Shown one piece after another: positions 46,581 to 54,137 of a stretch of 64,000 nucleotides of DNA. Under the pieces are notes generated by a model. That model was not told where the DNA came from, did no database searches, and saw only the letters and a program-made list of their open reading frames with translations. Origin of the DNA: CAYNFR01 sp964396595 (GTDB lineage Bacteria; Bacteroidota; Bacteroidia; Chitinophagales; Saprospiraceae). The stretch's first letter is position 1. Each line of letters opens with the position of its first letter. The position numbers and the translations under genes were made by a program. The DNA lies in assembly GCA_964396595.1 (NCBI GenBank), contig CAYNFR010000019.1, positions 1 to 64,000 of the forward strand. The letters run 5' to 3'.

Positions 46581-46771
46581 TGGCAAAAAAATCCTTCTCT
46601 TACGACGAAAGTATGACAGAAGTACAAAACATACTTCTCAAAATCACAGATCAGCAAATCGGTATTGACGAACTGGAAGCCCAAGTAAAACGAGCCAAAG
46701 AACTATTGAGCTTGTGTCAAGCCAAATTACGCCAGACAGAAGACGGACTCAACTCATTGCTCGAAGAGTAG
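46580..46771 (+). CDS. xseB: Exodeoxyribonuclease VII small subunit
   Basis: A 63-residue helical protein that forms a coiled-coil arm on XseA. Family pattern: FSYDESMTEVQNILLKI near the N-terminus, then IDELEAQVKRAKELLSLCQAKLR. The size is typical (60-80). Start ATG overlaps the xseA stop. Confidence 0.93.
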   Translation: MAKKSFSYDESMTEVQNILLKITDQQIGIDELEAQVKRAKELLSLCQAKLRQTEDGLNSLLEE

Positions 46772-47208
46772 ATTTCTGCTCGATACGGATTACATAGGCT
46801 CTCGTTATAGATTCTTAGCGAAGATTATATTTATAGGGGCACTTAAAACGTCTGGATTCTGAATAATTCTTGGGATAATGCAAAATTATTGTTGTGTTTT
46901 TGGTCAATGTCTTTGTGCTTTTGGTGTAAAAACTATGATTTAAAGCTATTCAAGTGTCTACTCAAAGTTCCACAAATTAATACAAGAGTAGCTCAAAAAT
47001 AGAGCTACCCAAATTTTGTCAAATACATGGCAAGCTTTATGCGAAGTAAAATCTTTACTTTTGACGCCTCGTGGGTGGTTCACTTTAAGTACTATTATTA
47101 AGTAGTGCTATGTGTCCCCGCTCAATATATTTGATTGACTCATAAGCTCTTGCTTCTTAGAGAATTTATGGTCACTTAAATGATGCTTAAGCTATTAAAT
47201 TCAGAAAA
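46772..47208. other. 437-bp intergenic region upstream of mgtE
   Basis: No ORF. It contains a perfect hairpin, GTAGCTC-AAAAATA-GAGCTAC (46988-47008), without a good T-run. TACTTTTG (47056-47063) fits the -7 consensus and lies about 145 nt before the mgtE ATG, leaving an unusually long leader. I see no known magnesium riboswitch. Confidence 0.55.
47056..47063 (+). promoter_or_regulatory. Candidate -7 element for mgtE
   Basis: TACTTTTG fits TAnnTTTG. It would give a leader of about 140 nt. The -33 element is weak. Confidence 0.4.
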
Positions 47209-48585
47209 ATGAGCGTTCAAGACTTAACTAAAATAGTAAAAGAAAGCACAATAGAGGAGATCATGGAACTGATCCCTACTATGCAAAAGATGCCTGTGGT
47301 CGAGGTTGGAGAGATATTGGAGGAAGTAGATGATGCACTTATCTTCAGGGTGCTTGACGGGTTTTCTAGAGAGCAGCAGGGTTTGATTTTTTCTGAATTC
47401 TCCATTTCTAAACAGGTTGACTTATTTAATGCCGTATCACAAAAGCGATTCGGAGAGTTATTTGAAACGATACCATCTGATATACGAGCAGACTTATTTC
47501 AGGAATTATCACAGCGCGACCAGACTGCCCTTCTCCCATATTTATCGAAAAAAGTAAGAGAAAACGTCTTATCACTCAGTCGATATTCACCAGACACTGC
47601 CGGTGGTATCATGAGTACAGACTTCGCCACTGTTCAGAGCGAAATGACATGCGCAGAGGCTATCGCCAAGGTACGCAGCGACGCCCCCTCCAAGAAAACG
47701 ATCTATTATATCTATGTCGTAGACGACGATCAGAAGCTCTTGGGCTTTATCACATTGAAAAGCCTCATTATGGCTGATCCCAATATAAAAGTAGGAGCAG
47801 CACTCAACTCCGAATTTATCTTCGCATACGTAGATGACGACCAAGAGCAAGTAGCGCAACAAATCGAAAAATACGATTTAGTCGCGATACCCATTCTGAA
47901 CAGAGAACATCAACTTGTAGGTATCGTCACGCACGACGATGCGATAGAAGTTATCCGTGCGGAGCATTCCGAAGAAATGCAGAAATTTATGGGTATTGCG
48001 CGTGCGAGCGAAGAATTTGACTACATGGGCGACAACACCATCGACCATTTTCAAAAAAGAATCGTGTGGATGATTTCTCTCGCTTTGCTTGGCTTAGTCT
48101 CCGGCATTATCATTCATAAATACGAAGGCGTACTTGAGAAACTCACCATATTGGCTCTTTATGTACCTATGATCGCAGATGCAGGTGGTAATGCGGGGAG
48201 TCAATCAGCCACCGTTGTTATTAGAGCCTTAGCTCTTGGTCAAGTAACTGTGGGCAATTGGTTGACCATCCTATGGAAGGAGGCCAGGATCGCCGTATTG
48301 GTTGCTTTAAGCGTTGGTCTTATTGCCTATGGCAAAGTATATTTCCTCAGTTGGGAAGCCAATATTCCGGATCAATATTCTCTCCAAATGATTGCCATTA
48401 CGATTACCTTGGCATTGTGTTTACAGGTTATATCTTCCACTGTAATCGGAGCAGGATTACCGCTTCTCGTAAAACGATTTGGACAAGATCCTGCTGTGGC
48501 AGCGAGTCCCGCTATCACCACAGTGGTGGATGTGACAGGTCTGTTGATCTACTTCACTTGTGCAAGCTATATATTGTCGATATGA
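47209..48585 (+). CDS. mgtE: Magnesium transporter MgtE
   Basis: Mg2+ channel of 458 residues. The cytosolic MgtE N domain (about 1-125, superhelical) is followed by two CBS domains (about 135-250) and a linker helix. Five membrane helices (about 285-458) follow. The pore signature PMIADAGGNAGSQSATVVIRAL is present. Cytosolic Mg2+ binding to the N and CBS domains normally closes the channel. It is a single gene with a long untranslated leader that could hold additional control. Confidence 0.96.
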   Translation: MSVQDLTKIVKESTIEEIMELIPTMQKMPVVEVGEILEEVDDALIFRVLDGFSREQQGLIFSEFSISKQVDLFNAVSQKRFGELFETIPSDIRADLFQELSQRDQTALLPYLSKKVRENVLSLSRYSPDTAGGIMSTDFATVQSEMTCAEAIAKVRSDAPSKKTIYYIYVVDDDQKLLGFITLKSLIMADPNIKVGAALNSEFIFAYVDDDQEQVAQQIEKYDLVAIPILNREHQLVGIVTHDDAIEVIRAEHSEEMQKFMGIARASEEFDYMGDNTIDHFQKRIVWMISLALLGLVSGIIIHKYEGVLEKLTILALYVPMIADAGGNAGSQSATVVIRALALGQVTVGNWLTILWKEARIAVLVALSVGLIAYGKVYFLSWEANIPDQYSLQMIAITITLALCLQVISSTVIGAGLPLLVKRFGQDPAVAASPAITTVVDVTGLLIYFTCASYILSI

Positions 48586-48802
48586 CAACATCACTAAGCT
48601 GAAGTGCTTTTATAACTTCAATTCAAGTGATTAAATATAGCAACATCTCAGATAAACTGATCTATTTCTGTGGCTATCTGCGATATCTGCAAGAATAGAA
48701 AAATACGCTTCGCTATAGCAATGACTTTCGATTGAGTGTATATAAAACAGTATATTGAGTACCTTCTCCCAAAAAATATTCGATTTCAGATCAGCTTTGA
48801 CA

Positions 48803-48811
48803 TATCTTTGC
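48803..48811 (+). promoter_or_regulatory. -7 element TATCTTTGC for the metal-acquisition cluster
   Basis: TATCTTTGC is an exact match to the Bacteroidota consensus, 31 nt before the ATG at 48842. This supports 48842 over the upstream start at 48755, which the promoter would bypass. Confidence 0.6.
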
Positions 48812-48841
48812 GTTAACAATACGATCGACGTTAAACGCGAT

Positions 48842-49195
48842 ATGAAGAGATTCGCTTTTATAATGGCATTGTTTATATCATACTTATCATGCAAGCCATG
48901 TGGTGATCTCTTTATTTTTGCTAGCTCACTTAAATTCGAGCAAGGTATTGTTGCTTCACATCAGATTGTCAATTTAGCACAGCCCTATACAACCGATCAA
49001 GATGCTGACGACCATTGTGATAGCAGGACATGTAATCCATTTCAATCGTGCTGTGCCTATGTATATCTGTGTTATGATTTTGCATATTCTAGCCTAACGG
49101 CCAATGAATTCTATTCAGAGATTTCATTTTTATACAAGTCTGTATTCATCTCTCAATACAATAAGGACTTCTGGCATCCGCCTCAATTGAGCTAA
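48842..49195 (+). CDS. Cys/His-rich DUF6660-like protein
   Basis: A 117-residue small protein with a signal or anchor segment (about 1-20) and a mid-protein Cys/His cluster (DDHCDSRTCNPFQSCC) that could bind metal. It ends in WHPPQLS, matching what I recall of DUF6660-type proteins found beside copper or cobalt efflux (CusA-like) and HMA genes. Start ATG at 48842 follows the promoter element. The next gene is an HMA-like protein, then a TonB-dependent receptor. Family assignment is by motif only. Confidence 0.6.
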   Translation: MKRFAFIMALFISYLSCKPCGDLFIFASSLKFEQGIVASHQIVNLAQPYTTDQDADDHCDSRTCNPFQSCCAYVYLCYDFAYSSLTANEFYSEISFLYKSVFISQYNKDFWHPPQLS

Positions 49196-49272
49196 AAATC
49201 AAACCATTCTGGTATCGCAATCATAGCGATTATTTATGTTTTTTTAGTTCATCATTCTAATTCACTTAAGAA

Positions 49273-49617
49273 ATGAAATTTAATATTACATTGGCTTTAG
49301 CCATATTCATTATATCTACAAATATTGCTTATTCATCAATTCCGCAAGGTCACTCCCCTAGCTCCATCGATCCACCTAAAACGTTGACTATTAAGGTGAA
49401 AGGAGTAACTTGCTCGAATGATTTAAAAACTATTTCAAGCAATGTCGAAAAACTAAGAGGTGTCAACAGTTGTAAAGCGTTGAAGCGTGGTGCTACCTCT
49501 ACATTTGAGGTAAAATATAATGCTGATCTGATTTCAGAAGAAGCCATTCATGCTGCGATAGAAGACACGCAAGGTTGTAAAAGCCCTAATGATCGTCCTT
49601 ATAAAGTAAAGCTTTAA
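49273..49617 (+). CDS. Periplasmic HMA-like domain protein
   Basis: A 114-residue protein with a signal peptide (about 1-20) and one heavy-metal-associated-like domain. The fold is suggested by the strand KTLTIKVKGVTCSNDLKTI and the C-terminal ... FEVKYNADLISEEAIHAAIE. The usual M-x-C-x-x-C metal motif is reduced to T-C-S-N-D, so only one of the two Cys is present. Two further Cys lie at VNSCKA and QGCKSP. It may be a carrier of metal for the receptor downstream. Spacing is 77 bp after the previous gene and 54 bp before the next. Confidence 0.68.
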   Translation: MKFNITLALAIFIISTNIAYSSIPQGHSPSSIDPPKTLTIKVKGVTCSNDLKTISSNVEKLRGVNSCKALKRGATSTFEVKYNADLISEEAIHAAIEDTQGCKSPNDRPYKVKL

Positions 49618-49671
49618 TCATTTCAATTTCAACAAGACCAAGCCACTGTTTGCTTGTTTCAAAAACATTAA

Positions 49672-51909
49672 ATGAAGAAGCTTTTAATCCTTTTGGCCTG
49701 GGCTAGTCCATGGCTATCAACAGCGCAAATGATCATTGGCAAGGTCGTCAATGAAAATCAAGAGGCTCTATCGATGGCCAATGTCTATTGGTCGGGAACC
49801 ACCTTAGGTGTATCCACAGAGACAGACGGTACATTCTCTATTTCAACAGATGGTATAATCGATCATCATCTCGTAGCCAGCTATGTAGGATACCGGAATG
49901 ATACTGTCTTTGTCAAAGATCGATCGATCATTACATTCGCTCTTACGAGCAACGAAACACTCGACGAGGTGATGATTAAAGCGCGTAGAAATGGAATCAT
50001 CATATCGGATATCAGTGCTATCAAGACAGAAAGCATCACTACGACTGAACTTAAAAAAGCTGCATGCTGCGATCTGGCGGGATGCTTCGAGACACAGACT
50101 ACGATACAGCCACAGACTACCAATGTCATCACCAACTCCAAAGAGCTACGCATCCTAGGCTTGCCCGGTGTTTATAACCAAGTGCTTATTGATGGATTTC
50201 CATTGATACAAGGTCTCAGCTATACTTATGGATTGAGCAGTGTGCCGGGTACGATGGTTCAAAATATTCATGTCTCCAAAGGCGCGAATAGCGTTCTCCA
50301 GGGATTTGAAAGCATAAGCGGTCAGATATATGTAGAAACCGTCGAGCCTGCCAGCTCAGATAAACTATTACTCAATGTTTATGCAAACAACTTCGGAGAG
50401 CGACATATCAATGCTAATTATGCCTTCAAAATCGCCAAATGGAGTAACATCACTTCTATACATCATGTCCAACCGGCCCGTAGAGTTGATCGCGACAAGG
50501 ATGACTTTCTGGATGTCCCCCTACTCAATCGCTCCATGATCGCCAGTAAATGGACTTATGGTAGAGAGCTCGACTGGGGATGGAGCAGCCGCATCAATCT
50601 CCGCTACCTCAACGAACAGCGTATCGGCGGACAGATGCTTTTCGATCCTCGCATTCATAGCGGAAGTACCACCATTTATGGTCAAAATGTAGCTATCAGC
50701 CAACCGGAACTATCGATCAAAACGAACTATCGATTAAATGATGAACATAACTTTGCTATTTACGCCGCTGCCTTTCATCAGCAGCAATCATCATTCTTCG
50801 GGAGTACACTGTATGATGCGCTACAGACTAACGCCTTCTTTAATGCACAGTACGAGTTCAACTATGGCTCTCACGATCTTAAGACTGGATTGAGCTATCG
50901 CTACCTGACTATCAACGAGGATATCACATTCACGGATGATTTTCTAAATAGAAGTTATGACGGCAATCATCGGAGATTAGAACACATTCCCGGCGTATTT
51001 GCTGAAAACACACTACACTTTCTGGATGACAAGCTTATCTGGCTATTCGGTGTGAGAGCAGACCGACATCATCAGTTTGGTACGACATTCACACCTCGGA
51101 CTACACTTAAATATGATATTGCACCCCGTACGATTGCCCGGGCAAACATCGGATCAGGATGGCGAACGGTTAATTTATTCAGCGAAAATATCGGCTTACT
51201 GTCAAGCTCTAGAGATATCTTGGTGACGGAAGAATTACTTCCTGAAAGAGCCCTTAACTATGGCATCAATCTGATTCATAAATTCGAAACTAAAAACCAA
51301 AACATTTCCGGTCATATCAGTGCGGATTACTATCGCACGCATTTCAGCAATCAGATATTCCCCGACTTTGATTCTGATCCTACGAAGGCCATTATACAAA
51401 ACTTCACTGGCCGTAGCACCAGCAATGGATTTCAGACTGAACTATTGATAAGCCTATTTCAGGAATATCAATGGAAAGCAGGATATAGATATCTCGACGT
51501 TTATCAAATAAAAAGTGATACCAAATATGATCTACCCTTCAATCCAAGGCATAAATTGATGAGTTCGTTTAGTTATGCGCCGGTGCATAATAAATTTCAT
51601 GTAGATATCACAGCACACTGGACAGGGGCGCAGAGATTGCCCGATACACGTCTGAATCCTGCAGCCCATCGTCGTCCTGATTTCTCTGAGTCCTTTACCG
51701 TGCTCAATGCACAGTTTACCTACAATTTTTCAAAAATAGAACTCTATATAGGTTGTGAAAACATCTTCGATTTCAGGCAACTACGACCTATTATCAGTTG
51801 GGAAAATCCCTTCAGCCCATATTTCGATACATCATCTGTATGGGGGCCTACCAGAGGCAGAGAAGCTTATGTCGGACTACGGTATCGTATTGAGAGAAAG
51901 GAAGGTTGA
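49672..51909 (+). CDS. TonB-dependent receptor, probably metal-related
   Basis: A 745-residue outer membrane receptor. Signal peptide, then a carboxypeptidase-regulatory-like domain (about 20-100: IIGKVVNENQEALSMANVYW), a plug (about 115-215: ELRILGLPGVYNQVLIDGFPL; GANSVLQGFESISGQI) and a 22-stranded-type barrel ending GLRYRIERKEG. A Cys-rich segment AACCDLAGCFET precedes the plug, a feature I recall from Bacteroidota receptors that sit beside HMA-domain genes. Substrate is probably a metal or metal complex; copper is a guess from the neighbours. Confidence 0.86.
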   Translation: MKKLLILLAWASPWLSTAQMIIGKVVNENQEALSMANVYWSGTTLGVSTETDGTFSISTDGIIDHHLVASYVGYRNDTVFVKDRSIITFALTSNETLDEVMIKARRNGIIISDISAIKTESITTTELKKAACCDLAGCFETQTTIQPQTTNVITNSKELRILGLPGVYNQVLIDGFPLIQGLSYTYGLSSVPGTMVQNIHVSKGANSVLQGFESISGQIYVETVEPASSDKLLLNVYANNFGERHINANYAFKIAKWSNITSIHHVQPARRVDRDKDDFLDVPLLNRSMIASKWTYGRELDWGWSSRINLRYLNEQRIGGQMLFDPRIHSGSTTIYGQNVAISQPELSIKTNYRLNDEHNFAIYAAAFHQQQSSFFGSTLYDALQTNAFFNAQYEFNYGSHDLKTGLSYRYLTINEDITFTDDFLNRSYDGNHRRLEHIPGVFAENTLHFLDDKLIWLFGVRADRHHQFGTTFTPRTTLKYDIAPRTIARANIGSGWRTVNLFSENIGLLSSSRDILVTEELLPERALNYGINLIHKFETKNQNISGHISADYYRTHFSNQIFPDFDSDPTKAIIQNFTGRSTSNGFQTELLISLFQEYQWKAGYRYLDVYQIKSDTKYDLPFNPRHKLMSSFSYAPVHNKFHVDITAHWTGAQRLPDTRLNPAAHRRPDFSESFTVLNAQFTYNFSKIELYIGCENIFDFRQLRPIISWENPFSPYFDTSSVWGPTRGREAYVGLRYRIERKEG

Positions 51910-51934
51910 GAGGAAAACAATGAATTAAGATCTT

Positions 51935-51954
51935 AAGTGCAGTGATTCGCACTT
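51935..51954 (+). terminator. Weak hairpin after the TonB receptor
   Basis: AAGTGC-AGTGATTC-GCACTT, a 6-bp stem followed by TTATA only. It lies 26 bp after the receptor stop. It could be a weak terminator. Confidence 0.3.
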
Positions 51955-52126
51955 TTATAGCAGAATGATCTCATTCCTCCTAATACCTTGCTATATCAGT
52001 AGTAACATTGAGCAGCCTCGCATACTCTCAGATTAACAAAACCATAAAATCAAACCGACATTGCCTCTTTAGGCGTTTAAACAAATAAAAATGGCAACTT
52101 TACGTCATTGATTAAACATCCATGCC

Positions 52127-52957
52127 ATGGATTCCGTACACGCAAATAGCCCATCATTAGGGACAAAATTTGTAAAGCTTACAGCCCAATTATTGGTCGT
52201 AATCGTCTGGATAAGTTCAGGGCTTTTTGGGCTTTATATTGTCGCACATTATGGCGGCAGTTATATTAGGGGCAACTTGACACAATGGAATGGCTTATTT
52301 AACCCAAATCTCTATGATCCTGAGCATAGTCGAGCTACAGCAGGAATGGCTTTACATTTTATAGCTGGAGGAATCATCCTTGTTCTAGGCAGTATCCAAT
52401 TAATTGAGGCGATACGCCATCGATTTATACATTTTCATCGTTGGGTAGGTAGGTTGTATGTAGCAGCATGCTTGTTAACCGCTATTGGCGGTTTGATTTT
52501 TATTCTGTTGCGCGGTACCGTAGGAGGAATTACGATGGATATCGGATTTGCAGCGTACGGTATTGCCATGTTGGTGTGTAGTATCCAAACCATAAAATAT
52601 GCAAAACGCAATCTCCTGAATCAACATCGCGCATGGGCTATCAGGTTATATGCCTTGGCCATTGGCTCATGGCTTTATCGTATGTATTATGGATTCATGT
52701 TCTTCACTGAAATACTACCTATTGAACAGAGGGATTTTAGAGCGCCTATCGATGTCATCATGATCTTTTTTTTCTGGATTCCAAATCTCCTAGTGGCAGA
52801 GTTTTTCATTCAATCCTCAGCCAACAGATTACCTACATTCATACAGATGACTGGATCGCTCTTTCTTCTACTCGTGATCACCTTTATATCATTAGCGACA
52901 TATAGTATCACGAAAGATGCCTGGGGCCCTGCGATTTTACAAATGTTTGGATTCTGA
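52127..52957 (+). CDS. DUF2306 family membrane protein
   Basis: A 276-residue protein with about seven hydrophobic helices. The conserved His-rich loops fit DUF2306: ATAGMALHFIAGGIILVLG, HFHRWVGRLYVAACL and NQHRAWAIRLYALAIGSWLYRMYYG. These His pairs suggest heme or metal binding, resembling cytochrome b561-like folds, but the function is not established. The ATG at 52127 is chosen; an overlapping out-of-frame ATG at 52122 is not used. It lies 217 bp after the receptor and is a separate unit. Confidence 0.83.
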   Translation: MDSVHANSPSLGTKFVKLTAQLLVVIVWISSGLFGLYIVAHYGGSYIRGNLTQWNGLFNPNLYDPEHSRATAGMALHFIAGGIILVLGSIQLIEAIRHRFIHFHRWVGRLYVAACLLTAIGGLIFILLRGTVGGITMDIGFAAYGIAMLVCSIQTIKYAKRNLLNQHRAWAIRLYALAIGSWLYRMYYGFMFFTEILPIEQRDFRAPIDVIMIFFFWIPNLLVAEFFIQSSANRLPTFIQMTGSLFLLLVITFISLATYSITKDAWGPAILQMFGF

Positions 52958-52976
52958 ACTAAAAATATAGCCCCAT

Positions 52977-53156
52977 ATAAATCTTAGTAACTAATCAGTC
53001 AGAGGCTTTGAGGTCAAAAAATCAGTCAATTTTTTATTAGACAACGCTGCTTTTTAAGTGAATAGCAGAGCTATTGACGAAAAAAGAGCGGCAGAGTAAT
53101 AGGAAATGAACATTTTTTGAGCAAAATTGATCGCAACTGATTAGTTATAAATCTTA
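52977..53156. repeat. Target-site duplication flanking MITE copy 2
   Basis: ATAAATCTTA occurs at 52977-52986 and again at 53147-53156, on either side of the 160-bp element. Counting from the element ends, TAAATCTTAG (left) and TAAATCTTAA (right) match at 9 of 10 bases. That is the pattern expected of a recent transposition with a ~10-bp duplication. Confidence 0.65.
52988..53147. mobile_element. MITE-like element, copy 2
   Basis: A 160-bp copy with identical 12-bp terminal inverted repeats (52988-52999 and 53136-53147), the same length and about 89% identity to the first copy. Its target duplication is better preserved than that of copy 1, suggesting a more recent insertion. It lies between the DUF2306 and SDR genes and contains no ORF. 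Confidence 0.8.
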
Positions 53157-53225
53157 ATTCTAAATCGATATTTTAGTATCTTAGTCTTATTCTTTATCAA
53201 CTTATACGCTTCAATCAAAAAAATC

Positions 53226-54032
53226 ATGCAAACATCCACAAAAGTTATCTGGATCACCGGTGCTTCATCCGGCATAGGAAAAGAAATGGCGGTACAGTAC
53301 GGAGCTAAAAAATATGCCGTTGCTGTCAGTGCGCGACGAACAGATTTACTCAATGAATTAGTCGATACTATAAAAGCGCAAGGCGGCGATGCTTTCGCAG
53401 TAGCATGCGATGTCTCTAGTGAAAATTCTATTCAGAAAGCGATCAGCAGCATTGTCGCACATTATGGTAAAATAGATATAGCCGTAGCAAATGCAGGATG
53501 CGCGGTGGTCGGTTTTTTTGAGACCCTCACACAAGAGGAGTGGATAAGACAATTGAATATAAATGTGGTCGGTCTCGCAATGACAACCAAGCATGTCTTA
53601 CCGGAATTGAAAAAAACAAAAGGGCAGATTGTTCTGATCGGTAGTGTCTCCGGATTTGTTCCCAATCCTTATACCAGTGCCTATGGCGCTAGCAAAGCAG
53701 CCGTACACAATATTGGAGAATCCCTCCAAGTAGAATTGCGCGACACAGGCGTCAATTGCACTACCATCCATCCGGGTTTTGTAGATAGCAATATCACAAG
53801 AGTGGATAATCAAGGAAACTTTGAACCAGCAGCCAAAGATCCTCGCCCCGCCCATCTCATGTGGCCTACAGATAAGGCTGTCAAGTCAATGATTAAAGCA
53901 ATAGAGCGACGTAAAAAGGTTGAAGTAATTACAGGTCACGGCAAAGTATTCGTTTTTCTCGGTCGCTTCTTCCCCGCATTAACGCGCTCTATCATGGCTA
54001 AACAAATTAAAGAGATATCTGATAATCTTTAG
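53226..54032 (+). CDS. Short-chain dehydrogenase/reductase
   Basis: A 268-residue classical SDR. Cofactor motif TGASSGIGKEMA near the N-terminus, ADxx region, NAGC (about 88-91), catalytic Ser in GSVSGF and Y-x-x-x-K in YGASKAAVH. The C-terminus has the TPIHPGFVDSNIT-type segment (TTIHPGFVDSNIT). It is a generic reductase of unknown substrate, similar to the DltE/YqjQ-like group. It lies downstream of MITE copy 2, which could supply or block promoter sequence. Confidence 0.88.
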   Translation: MQTSTKVIWITGASSGIGKEMAVQYGAKKYAVAVSARRTDLLNELVDTIKAQGGDAFAVACDVSSENSIQKAISSIVAHYGKIDIAVANAGCAVVGFFETLTQEEWIRQLNINVVGLAMTTKHVLPELKKTKGQIVLIGSVSGFVPNPYTSAYGASKAAVHNIGESLQVELRDTGVNCTTIHPGFVDSNITRVDNQGNFEPAAKDPRPAHLMWPTDKAVKSMIKAIERRKKVEVITGHGKVFVFLGRFFPALTRSIMAKQIKEISDNL

Positions 54033-54137
54033 AATTCCCTTTGGTCACCATGCCTAGAGGCAAGCTCATAGTCGTATACCATTCACCACAAAAGCTAAAA
54101 AGAGTATTATAACAGCAACCAATATAATCACAACTAT

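Noticed and set aside
48755..48841. Upstream in-frame extension of the DUF6660-like gene
   Set aside because: The consensus promoter at 48803-48811 lies inside it and the signal peptide begins at 48842.
36971..53147. CRISPR or clustered direct repeats
   Set aside because: The repeated units are two dispersed 160-bp copies with inverted ends, not regularly spaced short repeats with spacers.
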